A stretch of DNA of 64,000 bases from Sphingobium sp. TKS (GTDB lineage: Bacteria; Pseudomonadota; Alphaproteobacteria; Sphingomonadales; Sphingomonadaceae): positions 3,289,001 to 3,353,000 of the forward strand of contig NZ_CP005083.1 in the NCBI RefSeq assembly GCF_001563265.1, in the 5' to 3' direction. Numbering within the stretch: position 1 is the first letter of the stretch; each line of letters opens with the position of its first letter. Of the stretch, positions 8,107 to 17,234 are shown in pieces. The notes below the pieces were generated by a model. The model was not told the origin of the DNA. It made no database searches and saw only the letters and a list, made by a program, of their open reading frames with translations. Made by a program: the position numbers and the translations under genes.

Positions 8107-9090
8107 ATGCAACGCCTGCGCGAGATTCTGGACCCTTTCCTGCTGCTGCTGATCTGCACGGTGGCGCTCGCATCCTTGTTGCCCGCGCGGGGCGAGGCCG
8201 CCGGTATCGCCGGAGCCGCCGCGGATGCGGGCATCGTTCTGCTGTTCTTCCTGCATGGCGCCAAACTGTCGCGGGAGGCGATCTGGGGCGGGGCCAAGGC
8301 CTGGAAATTGCATCTGGCGACATTGGGAACGACCTTTGCGGTCTTTCCGTTGATCGGCCTTGCGACGCAGCAGGTGACGGCGATTCCCCCGTCGATGCGC
8401 GCAGGATTGCTGTTCCTGACCCTGCTGCCGTCCACGGTGCAGTCCTCCATCGCCTTTACGGCGATTGCGCGGGGCAATGTCGCCGCCGCGGTGGTGAGCG
8501 CATCCTTTTCCAATCTGCTGGGCATCGCGCTGACGCCGGCGCTGGTCGCCCTGATGATGGAGAAAAGCGGAACGGGAAATCTGATTTCGCTGTCCTCGAT
8601 CGAGGACATAGTGCTGCAATTGCTGCTGCCCTTTGTCGTGGGACATCTGGCACGGCCATGGATCGGCGGCTTCGTGAACCGGCACAGGGCGATGCTGGGC
8701 CGGGTGGATCGCGGGTCTATCCTGCTGGTGGTCTATTCCGCCTTCAGCGCGGCCGTCGTGGAGGGGCTGTGGCACAAGGTGTCGCGGGGCGATCTGCTGC
8801 TGCTGGCCGCGCTGTGCATCGCGATGCTGATCGTCGTGCTGCTCTTCACCTTCTTATTGGGGCGGCTGATGGGCCTTTCGCGACAGGATGCGATCGTGCT
8901 GCAATTTTGCGGATCGAAGAAAAGCCTGGCAACGGGCGTGCCAATTGCCGGCGTGCTCTTCCCGGCCAGCGCGGTCGGACCGATTCTGCTGCCGGTCATG
9001 CTGTTCCACCAGATACAGTTGATGGCCTGCGCGGTGCTGGCGCGGCGCTATGGCCGGAGACAAGCTGCTGTTCGTCGACGATATCAATGA
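8107..9090 (+). CDS. Bile acid:sodium symporter (BASS/YfeH-like) family
   Basis: 327-residue membrane protein with about ten helices, SBF-like family (YfeH/SLC10A7 branch): FFLHGAKLSREAIWGGAKAWKLH early, LLPSTVQSSIAFTAIARGN in the crossing region and LQFCGSKKSLATGVPIAGVL near the end. Length is normal. The last residues (RRQAAVRRRYQ) are read out of frame from a phosphoribosyltransferase gene beginning at 9050, which suggests that the 3' end was joined to that sequence by a deletion. Substrate unknown. Confidence 0.88.
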   Translation: MQRLREILDPFLLLLICTVALASLLPARGEAAGIAGAAADAGIVLLFFLHGAKLSREAIWGGAKAWKLHLATLGTTFAVFPLIGLATQQVTAIPPSMRAGLLFLTLLPSTVQSSIAFTAIARGNVAAAVVSASFSNLLGIALTPALVALMMEKSGTGNLISLSSIEDIVLQLLLPFVVGHLARPWIGGFVNRHRAMLGRVDRGSILLVVYSAFSAAVVEGLWHKVSRGDLLLLAALCIAMLIVVLLFTFLLGRLMGLSRQDAIVLQFCGSKKSLATGVPIAGVLFPASAVGPILLPVMLFHQIQLMACAVLARRYGRRQAAVRRRYQ

Positions 9091-9322
9091 CAGCGGGCGA
9101 ACGATCAATGCGGTGCGGGACGCCATGGCGGCGGCTCCGGCTGAGGCGGTGCGCTTTGCCGTTCTGATGGACAATGTCCGGTCGGCGGCGGCGGTGAACT
9201 ATCGCGCGGAGGCCATCGACCGGGCGGTGACCAAGGACTGGTTCGTCTTTCCCTGGGAAACCGTGGCAAGCCGGGAGAGCATATTGGCCGATTGGGGCGA
9301 TGTGCCGGAAAGGACACAGTAG
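9050..9322 (+). pseudogene. Phosphoribosyltransferase, C-terminal half only
   Basis: 90 codons beginning with the PRPP-binding motif LLFVDDINDSGRT (about residues 6-18) and continuing as the C-terminal half of a type I phosphoribosyltransferase (VTKDWFVFPWE). The N-terminal half, normally 70-100 residues including the hood and first strands, is absent. The fragment begins inside the 3' end of the BASS transporter, overlapping it by 41 bases. Probably a remnant of a deletion that fused two neighbouring genes; a short functional protein is possible but unlikely. Confidence 0.65.
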
Positions 9323-9374
9323 CTTTCCAAAGAACGGAGTTTCCGGCCGCCCTTGTTGCCCGCGAACCGTTACT

Positions 9375-9392
9375 GTTATACGAATGTATAAC
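9375..9392. promoter_or_regulatory. Palindrome upstream of Rieske gene (operator candidate)
   Basis: GTTATACGAATGTATAAC: perfect 7-bp arms around a GAAT spacer, 26 bases before the ATG at 9419. AT-rich in a GC-rich setting, and its size fits a dimeric TetR- or GntR-type operator. No regulator gene lies next to it. Confidence 0.45.
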
Positions 9393-9418
9393 TTCGGCGA
9401 CGTGTGGGGCTCGCGATA

Positions 9419-10576
9419 ATGGACGGCAGCGGGCAAGAGGATGATCCCGACGCGGCATGGAGCCTGCCCGGCTGGACCTATCGCGATCCCGAATTTTTCC
9501 ATGCCGAACTGCGCCGGGTGTTCCGGCCATCCTGGCAGATCGCAGCGCATGAAAGCGACATCCCCTCCCCCGGCGACTTCCATCGGCTGGATTATATCGG
9601 GGAAAGCGTGATCGTAATGCGGGGCGAGGATCAGGCCATCCGCGCCTTCACCAATGTCTGCCGCCATCGCGGGGCGCGGATCGTCGATGCGGCGTCGGGC
9701 TGCGCAAGGAAGCTCACCTGCCCCTATCATGGCTGGACCTATGACAGCGGCGGGCGGCTGACCGGGGTGCCGATGGGGGCGAGCTATGCCTTCGACATGG
9801 CCGATCATGGGCTGGCGACTGTGGAAGTCGAGAATTTCCACGGCTTCCTGTTCGTGCGGCTGGAGGATGATGGCGGGCCTTCCGTGGCGGAGATGCTGGC
9901 GCCTTATCTGAGCGAGATCGCAGCCTATCGCTTCGAGGAATTGCGGGCGCTCGGTCGAGTGACGCTGCGCCCGCGGGCGGTTAACTGGAAGATTATCGGA
10001 GACAATTATTCGGACGGGCTGCATATCGCGGTGGCGCATCCGGGGCTGAAGCGGCTGATGGGCGATGGCTATGGCGTCGAGGCAAGCTCATATGCCGACA
10101 GGATGTGGGGACCGATCCTCGACCGGCCTTCCAGCCACCTTTCCGAGCGGGCCTATCAGCATTTCCTGCCGCGCATACCGCATCTGGGGGATGAGCGGCA
10201 GCGGCTTTGGGCCTATTTCAAGCTGTGGCCCAATATCGCTTTCGACATATATCCCGACCAGATCGATTTCATGCAGTGGTTGCCGCTGTCTCCGACGCAG
10301 ACGCTGATTCGGGAGATTCCCTATGCGATTCCTGATAAGCGCCGGGAAATGAGGGCGGCGCGCTATCTTAACTGGCGGATCAACCGGCAGGTCAATGCCG
10401 AGGACAGGACATTGATCGATCGGGTGCAAGCGGGCGTGGCTGCGGAAAGCTTCACCGTGGGGCCACTGTCCGATCGGGAGGTGGCGCTCCGGCATTTTTG
10501 CAAGCGGATGCGGCAGATCATTCCGCAGGCGCGGCTGCATCGGGCGCCCGCGGCAGGGTGGAGCCGGGCCGCATGA
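9419..10576 (+). CDS. Rieske ring-hydroxylating oxygenase, alpha subunit
   Basis: Rieske non-heme iron oxygenase, 385 residues from ATG 9419 (a GTG at 9404 is possible; neither has a good SD). Rieske [2Fe-2S] ligands: C81 and H83 in CRHRG, C101 and H104 in CPYHGW. The mononuclear iron motif GDNYSDGLHIAVAHP gives H202 and H207, with D195 as the bridging-type aspartate. The C-terminal SRPBCC domain is present. Its stop overlaps the start of the next gene (ATGA), so the two are co-translated. No reductase or ferredoxin gene is adjacent. Substrate unknown: it could be an aromatic, an alkyl-ammonium or another hydrophobic compound. Confidence 0.93.
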   Translation: MDGSGQEDDPDAAWSLPGWTYRDPEFFHAELRRVFRPSWQIAAHESDIPSPGDFHRLDYIGESVIVMRGEDQAIRAFTNVCRHRGARIVDAASGCARKLTCPYHGWTYDSGGRLTGVPMGASYAFDMADHGLATVEVENFHGFLFVRLEDDGGPSVAEMLAPYLSEIAAYRFEELRALGRVTLRPRAVNWKIIGDNYSDGLHIAVAHPGLKRLMGDGYGVEASSYADRMWGPILDRPSSHLSERAYQHFLPRIPHLGDERQRLWAYFKLWPNIAFDIYPDQIDFMQWLPLSPTQTLIREIPYAIPDKRREMRAARYLNWRINRQVNAEDRTLIDRVQAGVAAESFTVGPLSDREVALRHFCKRMRQIIPQARLHRAPAAGWSRAA

Positions 10577-12183
10577 CGAAACGCTATGACGCCGTCATCA
10601 TCGGGGGCGGGCATAATGGCCTGGTCTGCGCCTTCTATCTGGCGCGGGCGGGGTACAAGGTGCGAATCCTCGAACGGCGCGCCATCGTCGGCGGCGCCGC
10701 CGTCACCGAGGAGTTCCACCCCGGCTTCCGCAATTCGACGGCGAGCTATACCGTCAGCTTGCTCCACCCCAAGGTGATCCGCGACATGGCTCTGGCCGAA
10801 CATGGCTATCGCGTGATCGAGCGCCCCATCAGCAATTTCCTGCCGCAACCCGACGGCCGCTATTTGAAGCTGGGCGGCGGGGTCGAGCGGACGCAGGCCG
10901 AGTTCGCCAAGTTCAGCGCGAAGGACGCCGCCACCCTGCCCGCTTATTATGATGCGCTGGAGGTGGTCGCGGACGTGCTGCGCGACATGACGTTGAAGGC
11001 ACCGCCCAATGCGGGCGATGGGCTGGCGATGGTGGTCGCCGCGCTCCGGCAGGGACGGCGGATCGGCGGGCTGACGCTGGAGCAGCAACGCGACGTGCTG
11101 GAGTTGTTCACCAAATCGGCGCGCGGCTTTCTGGACGGCTGGTTCGAGAGCGAGGCGGTGAAGGCCGCCTTCGGCTTCGACGCGGTGGTGGGCAATTATG
11201 CTTCGCCCGACACGCCGGGCAGCGCCTATGTGCTGTTGCACCATGTCTTTGGCGAGGTGAACGGGAAGAAAGGCGTCTGGGGCCATAGCGTCGGCGGCAT
11301 GGGAACGATCACCCGGATCATGGCGCAGGTGGTGCGCGCAATGGGAGTGGAGATCAGCCTGGAGGCGCCGGTCGCGTCGGTGCTGGTCGACGGAAAGCGC
11401 GCCGTCGGCGTCCGGCTGGAAAGCGGCGAGGAAGTAATGGGCAAGACCATCATCGCCAATGTCGGGCCGAAGCTGCTTTATGAACGGCTGATGGACCCCG
11501 GCGACCTGCCGGACGATTTCCTGAAGCGCATCCGGGGGTTCAAGACGGCATCAGGCACCTTCCGCATGAATGTGGCGCTGTCGGCGCTGCCGGACTTTTC
11601 CTGCCTGCCGGGCGTGGGCGAGCATCACCAGTCGGGGATCATCATCGCGCCGACGCTGGATTATATGGACCGCGCCTTCATGGATGCGAAGCGCGATGGC
11701 TGGTCGCGCGAGCCGATCGTCGAGATGCTGATTCCTTCGACGGTCGACGAGAGTCTCGCCCCGCACGGATGCCATGTGGCGAGCCTCTTCTGCCAGCAAT
11801 TCGCGCCGGTTTTGCCGGAGGGCCGCAGTTGGGATGATGAGCGCGAAGCGGCGGCGGACCATATCATCGCGACGGTCGATGCCCATGCGCCCGGCTTCGC
11901 GCGTTCGGTGATCGCGCGGGACATACTCTCGCCGCTCGATCTGGAGCGGAAATTCGGGCTGGTGGGCGGCGACATCATGCACGGCAATATGACGCTGGAC
12001 CAGCTTTGGGCAGCGCGGCCGGTGCTGGGGCATGGGGCGTATCGCGGGCCGTTGAAGGGGCTCTATATGTGCGGCGCCGGGACGCATCCGGGCGGTGGCG
12101 TGACCGGCGCGCCGGGGCATAATGCGGCGCGAGAAGTGATGAAGGACGGAACGCTGCTGGGGCGGTGGTTCGGGCGCGCTTGA
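10573..12183 (+). CDS. FAD-dependent oxidoreductase, PYROXD2/phytoene desaturase-like
   Basis: 536-residue flavoprotein. The N-terminal dinucleotide-binding fold is VIIGGGHNGLVCAFYLARAG, followed by the carotenoid-desaturase-like block IVGGAAVTEEFHPGFRNSTA and the C-terminal signature LYMCGAGTHPGGGVTGAPGHNAA. Closest in layout to the PYROXD2/CrtI-like amine-oxidase superfamily found in many bacteria outside carotenoid clusters. Starts at ATG 10573, overlapping the Rieske gene by four bases. No carotenoid genes are nearby, so a carotenoid role is not indicated; co-translation with an oxygenase points to a shared pathway that I cannot name. Confidence 0.88.
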   Translation: MTKRYDAVIIGGGHNGLVCAFYLARAGYKVRILERRAIVGGAAVTEEFHPGFRNSTASYTVSLLHPKVIRDMALAEHGYRVIERPISNFLPQPDGRYLKLGGGVERTQAEFAKFSAKDAATLPAYYDALEVVADVLRDMTLKAPPNAGDGLAMVVAALRQGRRIGGLTLEQQRDVLELFTKSARGFLDGWFESEAVKAAFGFDAVVGNYASPDTPGSAYVLLHHVFGEVNGKKGVWGHSVGGMGTITRIMAQVVRAMGVEISLEAPVASVLVDGKRAVGVRLESGEEVMGKTIIANVGPKLLYERLMDPGDLPDDFLKRIRGFKTASGTFRMNVALSALPDFSCLPGVGEHHQSGIIIAPTLDYMDRAFMDAKRDGWSREPIVEMLIPSTVDESLAPHGCHVASLFCQQFAPVLPEGRSWDDEREAAADHIIATVDAHAPGFARSVIARDILSPLDLERKFGLVGGDIMHGNMTLDQLWAARPVLGHGAYRGPLKGLYMCGAGTHPGGGVTGAPGHNAAREVMKDGTLLGRWFGRA

Positions 12184-12222
12184 GCTTGCCCTCGCCCCCA
12201 CCCTCGCCTAAAGGGTCGGTTC

Positions 12223-13233
12223 ATGCCCGACATCATCGTTCCATCCGCCCAGTCCGATCTTAAAGGGGGCGACCTGACTGGCCGGGCGTTGTTTCCGCAT
12301 CGGCATCTGCTGTCCATCGCGGACCTCAAGCCCTGGGAAATCCGTTTCCTGCTCGATGAGGCGGAACATTGGGCGAAGAGCAACCGGGGCGGCGCGCGCA
12401 AGCATGACGATCGCCTGGCAGGCATGACGCAGATCAACGCCTTTTTCGAGAATTCGACGCGGACGCTGCTGTCCTTCGAGATTGCGGGCAAGCGGCTGGG
12501 CGCGGACGTGGTCAACATGGCGGCGGCCACGTCCAGCGTGAAGAAGGGCGAGACGCTGATCGACACCGCCATGACGCTGAACGCCATGGCCGCCGACGTG
12601 ATCGTCATCCGCCATGCCAGTTCGGGCGCGGTGGCGCTGATCGCGGACAAGGTGGATTGCCCGGTACTGAATGCAGGCGACGGCTGGCACCAGCACCCGA
12701 CGCAGGCCTTGCTCGACGCGCTGACCATCCGGCGGCGCAAGGGCGGTTTCGAGGGGCTGATCGTGGCGATCTGCGGCGACGTGCTGCACAGCCGGGTGGC
12801 GCGGTCGAACATGCTCTGCCTCGCCGCGCTGGGCGCGCAGGTGCGGGCGGTGGCGCCGCCAACGCTGATGCCGCCCGAGGTCGAGATGCTGGGCGCGACG
12901 CCATACACCCGCATGGACGAAGGGCTGGAGGGCGCCGACGTCGTGATGATGCTGCGGCTCCAGAATGAGCGCATGGACGGGGCTTTCATCCCCTCGGCGC
13001 GGGAATATCATATGTTCTACGGGCTGACGCCCGAGCGGCTCGCCATCGCCAAGCCCGATGCGCTGGTGATGCATCCCGGCCCCATGAACCGGGGCGTCGA
13101 GATTTCAAGCGTGGTGGCCGATCATCCCGAGCGCTCCGCGATTACCGAGCAGGTGGAAATGGGGGTCGCCATTCGCATGGCCTGTCTGGACGTGCTGACC
13201 CGAGGCGCGCGTGGCGTGGAGGGATGGCAATGA
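12223..13233 (+). CDS. pyrB: Aspartate carbamoyltransferase catalytic subunit
   Basis: 336 residues; condenses carbamoyl phosphate with aspartate, second step of pyrimidine synthesis. Carbamoyl-phosphate site [20 protein letters not shown], then [12 protein letters not shown] and the aspartate-loop region [15 protein letters not shown]. Preceded by AAAGGG. Overlaps the following dihydroorotase-like gene by four bases, and the partnership of pyrB with a non-catalytic dihydroorotase-like subunit is known in other proteobacteria (class A2-like complexes). No pyrI is present. Confidence 0.97.
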   Translation: MPDIIVPSAQSDLKGGDLTGRALFPHRHLLSIADLKPWEIRFLLDEAEHWAKSNRGGARKHDDRLAGMTQINAFFENSTRTLLSFEIAGKRLGADVVNMAAATSSVKKGETLIDTAMTLNAMAADVIVIRHASSGAVALIADKVDCPVLNAGDGWHQHPTQALLDALTIRRRKGGFEGLIVAICGDVLHSRVARSNMLCLAALGAQVRAVAPPTLMPPEVEMLGATPYTRMDEGLEGADVVMMLRLQNERMDGAFIPSAREYHMFYGLTPERLAIAKPDALVMHPGPMNRGVEISSVVADHPERSAITEQVEMGVAIRMACLDVLTRGARGVEGWQ

Positions 13234-14453
13234 CAAAGCTCGCCATCATCAACGGGAAGCTGGCCGATCCGGCAGGCAAGGATGTCGACAGCGGCGTCAT
13301 CCTGATCGAAGGCGACCGGATCGTCGCGGCGGGCGATGTGGCCGTGCCGAAGGATGCGGAGACGATCGATGCGGGCGGACTGGTGGTCGCGCCGGGGCTG
13401 ATCGATCTGGGCGTCTTTGCGACCGACAAGCCTGCTTTTCATTTCGGCGGGATTACGCGAGCGGCGCTGATGCCGGACCAGTCCTCCCCTCTGGACGATG
13501 CAGGCCTCATCCGGCAGGCGACGCGGGCGGGGAAACCGGATTTCTGGGTGCACCCCATCGCTGCGGCGACGCGAGACCTCAAGGGCACCGAACTGGCCGA
13601 GATCGGCATGATGCAAGCGGCAGGCGCCAAGGCTGTCGGCACCGGACGCCAGTGGATCGCGGATTCGGGCGTGATGATGCGGGTGCTGTCCTATGCTTCC
13701 GGCCTTGGACTCACCGTCATCACCCATGCCGAAGATGGCGGGCTGGCGGGCAAGGCCGTGGCGACCAGCGGGGAGACGGCGACGCGCCTTGGCCTGCCGC
13801 ACGCACCCGCCTGCGCCGAAGCCATGGCCATCGCCCGCGACATCATGCTGGCGCGCGCCACCGGGGCGGCGCTCCACTTCCGGCTGGTGACGACCAAGGC
13901 GGGCTTCGACCTGATCCGCGCCGCCAAGGCCGAAGGATTGAAGGTCACTTGCGGCATCAGCCCGGCCTATCTGTTCCTGGCCGACAATGCGGTGACGGAT
14001 TTCCGCACCTTTGCGCGCCTCTCGCCGCCGCTGCGGTCGGAGGACGACCGTAAGGCATCGATCGCGGCGGTGGCCGACGGCACGGTCGACGTCATCACCT
14101 CCAGCCACGATCCGCGCGGACCGGAGGACAAGCGCCTTCCCTTCGCGGACGCTTCGCCGGGCATGGCAGGGGCGGAAACGCTGCTTGCGCTGTCGCTCAA
14201 TCTCGTGCGCGAAGGACATGTGTCGCTGGGTCGCCTGATGACCCTGCTCAGCGCCAATCCGGCGAAGATTCTGGGCGTCAATGCGGGCAGCTTCGCGCCG
14301 GGCAGCGCGGCGGACCTGATCTTTGTCGATCCCGACATGCCGTGGATCGTCGATTCGACGAAAATGGCCGCGCAGGCAGGGAATACGCCCTTCAATCGCA
14401 TGCCTGTGCAGGGCCGCGCGCGCAAGATCATGAAGGGTGGCGTTTTCCTCTGA
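13230..14453 (+). CDS. pyrC: Dihydroorotase-like subunit (PyrC', probably inactive)
   Basis: 407 residues of amidohydrolase fold. Start at ATG 13230, with GGAGGG six bases upstream; ATG 13224 is also in frame. Where active dihydroorotases carry the zinc ligands HxH after APGL(I/V)D, this protein reads [19 protein letters not shown]. The TDHAPH catalytic block is [20 protein letters not shown], so the catalytic aspartate is gone. ITHAEDGG is kept. The pattern matches the pseudo-dihydroorotases that serve as structural partners of PyrB. Translationally coupled to pyrB. An active dihydroorotase must be encoded elsewhere if this reading is right. Confidence 0.88.
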   Translation: MTKLAIINGKLADPAGKDVDSGVILIEGDRIVAAGDVAVPKDAETIDAGGLVVAPGLIDLGVFATDKPAFHFGGITRAALMPDQSSPLDDAGLIRQATRAGKPDFWVHPIAAATRDLKGTELAEIGMMQAAGAKAVGTGRQWIADSGVMMRVLSYASGLGLTVITHAEDGGLAGKAVATSGETATRLGLPHAPACAEAMAIARDIMLARATGAALHFRLVTTKAGFDLIRAAKAEGLKVTCGISPAYLFLADNAVTDFRTFARLSPPLRSEDDRKASIAAVADGTVDVITSSHDPRGPEDKRLPFADASPGMAGAETLLALSLNLVREGHVSLGRLMTLLSANPAKILGVNAGSFAPGSAADLIFVDPDMPWIVDSTKMAAQAGNTPFNRMPVQGRARKIMKGGVFL

Positions 14454-14521
14454 TTTCTCCCCTTGCCCTCCCAGGCGGGCCACGCTAAAGCGCCCTCCTT
14501 CGCTGGCACAGGCCAAAGTGC

Positions 14522-14597
14522 AGGAGTGTAGCTCAGCTGGTAGAGCGTCGGTCTCCAAAACCGAATGCCGGGGGTTCGAGTCCCTCCACTCCTGCCA
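14522..14597 (+). tRNA. tRNA-Trp (anticodon CCA)
   Basis: 76-nt cloverleaf: acceptor AGGAGTG/CACTCCT with encoded GCCA end, D arm GCTCAGCTGGTAGAGC, anticodon stem TCGGT/ACCGA with loop CTCCAAA (anticodon CCA), T arm GGGGGTTCGAGTCCCTC. Located directly upstream of secE, a common bacterial arrangement. Confidence 0.97.
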
Positions 14598-14766
14598 AAG
14601 ATTTTGCCGTGAAACCTTGATAAACCAAGGGTTCGCGGCTAAGTGCGCAGACGAAGATGGGTCGCGGAGCAGGCGGCCGCACCCCCGGACGCCAATATGG
14701 GCGGGATCGGGAGGGCGGACTGTTGCTTCGCGCTTTGGTGTTTGTTCGAAGGGTTTGAGACAGGCG

Positions 14767-14973
14767 ATGGCGAAGGTTTCTCCGGGCGAATTCGTCAATC
14801 AGGTGCGGACCGAAGCCAACAAGATCGTGTGGCCCACCAGCCGCGAAACGATCATGACTGGCGTGATGGTGGTCATCATGACCTCGCTGCTGGGCCTCTT
14901 CTTCTTCGGCATCGACACCTTCTTCGGTGCGATCGTGCAATGGCTGCTGGCCTTTGCGGCCGGTCAAGCCTGA
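14767..14973 (+). CDS. secE: Protein translocase subunit SecE
   Basis: 68-residue single-helix form of SecE, the essential clamp of the SecYEG channel in the inner membrane. Start at ATG 14767 (MAKVSPGEFVNQVRTEANKI). The cytoplasmic amphipathic helix with the conserved KIVWPTSRET motif is followed by one membrane helix (TGVMVVIMTSLLGLFFFGID). Length is normal for alphaproteobacteria. Followed by nusG after 62 bases, the usual secE-nusG order. Confidence 0.96.
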   Translation: MAKVSPGEFVNQVRTEANKIVWPTSRETIMTGVMVVIMTSLLGLFFFGIDTFFGAIVQWLLAFAAGQA

Positions 14974-15035
14974 GTTTTTATTGATTGCCGCGATTTTCAA
15001 GTAAATCGCTAAGATCGGGAGTTTGAGACGGTAAC

Positions 15036-15572
15036 ATGGCGCGCTGGTACATCATCCACGCCTATTCGGGCTTCGAGAACAAGGTCAAGGAATCGATCCT
15101 GTCCGAAGCCGAGCGCATGGGCCTCTCCCAACTGGTCGAGCAGGTGGAAGTCCCCACCGAGACCGTGACCGAGGTGAAGCGCGGCAAGAAGGTGCAGGTC
15201 GAGCGCAAGTTCATGCCCGGCTATGTCCTTGCCAAGCTGGCGATGAACGACGACATCTACCACCTCGTCAAGAACACGCCGAAGGTGACGGGTTTCCTGG
15301 GTTCGTCGGGCAAGCCTCAGGCGATCAGCGAGGCCGATGCCGCCCGCTATTTCGGCGCCCAGAAGGAAGCCGAGGCCGCGCCCAAGCACAAGGTCAGCGT
15401 CGATTACGAAATCGGCGACAGCGTCAAGGTGCTGGACGGCCCCTTCGCGAGCTTCAACGGCACCGTCGAGGAGCTGGATTTCGAAAAGAACCGGGTCAAG
15501 GTGTCCGTGTCGATCTTCGGCCGCGCCACGCCGGTCGAGCTGGACTTCGAGCAGGTCGAGCTTTCGAAGTAA
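15036..15572 (+). CDS. nusG: Transcription termination/antitermination factor NusG
   Basis: 178 residues; binds RNA polymerase and links it to Rho or to the ribosome. N-terminal NGN domain [20 protein letters not shown] with [15 protein letters not shown]-terminal KOW domain [20 protein letters not shown]. Normal length. Sits between secE and rplK. The 184-base gap to rplK contains a repeat element (15577-15659), so the two may be transcribed or processed separately. Confidence 0.98.
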   Translation: MARWYIIHAYSGFENKVKESILSEAERMGLSQLVEQVEVPTETVTEVKRGKKVQVERKFMPGYVLAKLAMNDDIYHLVKNTPKVTGFLGSSGKPQAISEADAARYFGAQKEAEAAPKHKVSVDYEIGDSVKVLDGPFASFNGTVEELDFEKNRVKVSVSIFGRATPVELDFEQVELSK

Positions 15573-15576
15573 TTCA

Positions 15577-15659
15577 CGTCATCCCAGCACAGGCTGGGAT
15601 CTCGTGCCTCGGGTCGTTCCCTTGCGGCCTGAGATGCCAGCTTCCGCTGGCATGACGAC
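15577..15659. repeat. REP-like inverted repeat (GTCATCCCAGC family)
   Basis: Two small hairpins facing each other: GTCATCCCAGC-acagg-CTGGGATCTC on the left and GAGATGCCAGC-ttcc-GCTGGCATGACGAC on the right. The outer ends (GTCAT... / ...ATGAC) are complementary. The same family occurs at 29294-29374, and a relative lies at 58353-58380. Placed between nusG and rplK. Confidence 0.8.
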
Positions 15660-15756
15660 AAGGGGAAGTGCGGGAGGGTTTCTTCGGAAACCCGTCTGAC
15701 CGCTAAACTTGAACCGGGCGCGTCTTCGGACACGTCCAGCAACAGAGTGAGTGACA

Positions 15757-16188
15757 ATGGCCAAGAAGATTACGGGCTATATCAAGCTCCAGGTGCCCGC
15801 TGGAGCCGCCAACCCCTCGCCGCCGATCGGTCCGGCGCTGGGTCAGCGCGGTGTGAACATCATGGAATTCTGCAAGGCGTTCAACGCCTCGACGGAAAAG
15901 ATGGAAAAGGGCACCCCGCTGCCGACCATCATCACCGTCTATGCGGACCGTTCGTTCAGCTTCGTCACGAAGCAGCCGCCCGCCACCTATCTGATCAAGA
16001 AGGCCGTCAACCTGAAGTCGGGTTCCAAGGAACCGGGCAAGGTCGTCGCCGGCAAGATCACCCGCGCCCAGCTCGCTGAAATCGCCCAGGCTAAGATGGT
16101 TGACCTGAACGCGAACGACATCGACGCGGCGACGAAGATCATCGAAGGCTCCGCTCGCGCGATGGGCCTCGAAGTGGTGGAGGGCTAA
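15757..16188 (+). CDS. rplK: 50S ribosomal protein L11
   Basis: 143 residues. [20 protein letters not shown] with the proline-rich [20 protein letters not shown], then the rRNA-binding C-terminal domain. Start set at ATG 15757; a GTG six bases earlier (15751) is in frame but adds only two residues. Part of the GTPase-associated centre of the 50S subunit. Followed by rplA after four bases. Confidence 0.98.
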   Translation: MAKKITGYIKLQVPAGAANPSPPIGPALGQRGVNIMEFCKAFNASTEKMEKGTPLPTIITVYADRSFSFVTKQPPATYLIKKAVNLKSGSKEPGKVVAGKITRAQLAEIAQAKMVDLNANDIDAATKIIEGSARAMGLEVVEG

Positions 16189-16192
16189 GACC

Positions 16193-16891
16193 ATGGCAAA
16201 GCTGACCAAGAAGGCCAAGGTTCTGGCCACTGCCGTTGACAAGGAAAAGCTGCACGGCGTCGATGAGGCGCTGGGCCTGATCAAGACCCACGCGACCGCC
16301 AAGTTCGACGAAAGCGTCGAAATCGCGATCAACCTGGGCGTCGATCCGCGTCACGCCGACCAGATGGTCCGTGGCGTCGTCACCCTGCCCGCCGGCACCG
16401 GCAAGGACGTCCGCGTCGCCGTGTTCGCCCGTGGCGACAAGGCTGAAGCCGCGACTGCCGCTGGCGCCGACATTGTGGGTGCCGAAGACCTGCTGGAATC
16501 GATCCAGGCCGGCAACATCGACTTCCAGCGCGTGATCGCCACCCCCGACATGATGGGTCTGGTCGGCCGTCTGGGTAAGGTTCTGGGCCCCAAGGGTCTG
16601 ATGCCGAACCCGAAGCTGGGCACCGTCACCCCGAACGTCGCTGAAGCGGTCAAGGCCGCCAAGGGCGGTCAGATCGAATTCCGCGTCGAAAAGGCCGGCA
16701 TCATCCACGCTGGCTTGGGCAAGGCGAGCTTCTCGGCTGCCGACCTGCGCAAGAATTTCGACGCGTTCGTCGACGCGATCGTCAAGGCGAAGCCGTCGGG
16801 TTCGAAGGGCAAGTACGTCCGCAAGATCGCCCTGTCGTCCTCGATGGGTCCGGGCGTGAAGGTCGACGTGGCGGAAGTCGCTTCGGTCTGA
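16193..16891 (+). CDS. rplA: 50S ribosomal protein L1
   Basis: 232 residues, full length. Family hallmarks: [20 protein letters not shown] and the signature [20 protein letters not shown], then [11 protein letters not shown]. Lines the L1 stalk and in many bacteria represses its own rplKA message. Here the transcription unit ends with a strong terminator 25 bases later, so rplJ-rplL-rpoBC, which follow in many bacteria, are not adjacent. Confidence 0.98.
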   Translation: MAKLTKKAKVLATAVDKEKLHGVDEALGLIKTHATAKFDESVEIAINLGVDPRHADQMVRGVVTLPAGTGKDVRVAVFARGDKAEAATAAGADIVGAEDLLESIQAGNIDFQRVIATPDMMGLVGRLGKVLGPKGLMPNPKLGTVTPNVAEAVKAAKGGQIEFRVEKAGIIHAGLGKASFSAADLRKNFDAFVDAIVKAKPSGSKGKYVRKIALSSSMGPGVKVDVAEVASV

Positions 16892-16915
16892 TCCCAGACT
16901 ATAACAGTTAAGGGG

Positions 16916-16958
16916 AGCCTCCTTCCTCCGCGCGGGGAAGGAGGCTTTCTTCTTTTTT
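16916..16958 (+). terminator. Rho-independent terminator after rplA
   Basis: Perfect 11-bp stem AGCCTCCTTCC / GGAAGGAGGCT, 9-nt loop, followed by TTCTTCTTTTTT. Closes the secE-nusG-rplK-rplA unit. Confidence 0.93.
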
Positions 16959-17234
16959 GGGGAGGCTTCTGATAAGAGGCTCTCCTGTCCTTCCCTGCTT
17001 CACTGAAGAGACGGACGAAATTGCCTCTTCAAAGGAGGCAAAGGCACGGGCCATTCCACCCTTCTGCACTTCAAAAGAGCAGGGCTTGAAAGAGCAAAAC
17101 GCACTTTCAGACAGCCCCAACGGATGAGAGAGTGGAGCGCACCCGAAACGTTGGGCCAAATGACATCAGGTCAGGCCCGACATCAGAATAAAGATGCCGT
17201 CAGCAGAGACGGGTCGCACTCCACGGATATTATC

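Noticed and set aside
9376..9397. Resemblance to loxP (TTATACGAA and ATAACTTCG both present)
   Set aside because: The two 9-mers overlap in the wrong arrangement and there is no 8-bp spacer between 13-bp arms. The simple 18-bp palindrome explains the pattern better.
13122..14798. 558-codon minus-strand frame opposite the dihydroorotase-like gene and tRNA-Trp
   Set aside because: Runs across a tRNA and a clear gene on the other strand; no ribosome binding site and no recognisable motif.
16959..17234. Possible small RNA or leader upstream of the DEAD-box helicase
   Set aside because: Several short GAGGC/GCCTC repeats are visible but no stable, promoter-linked structure that I can support.
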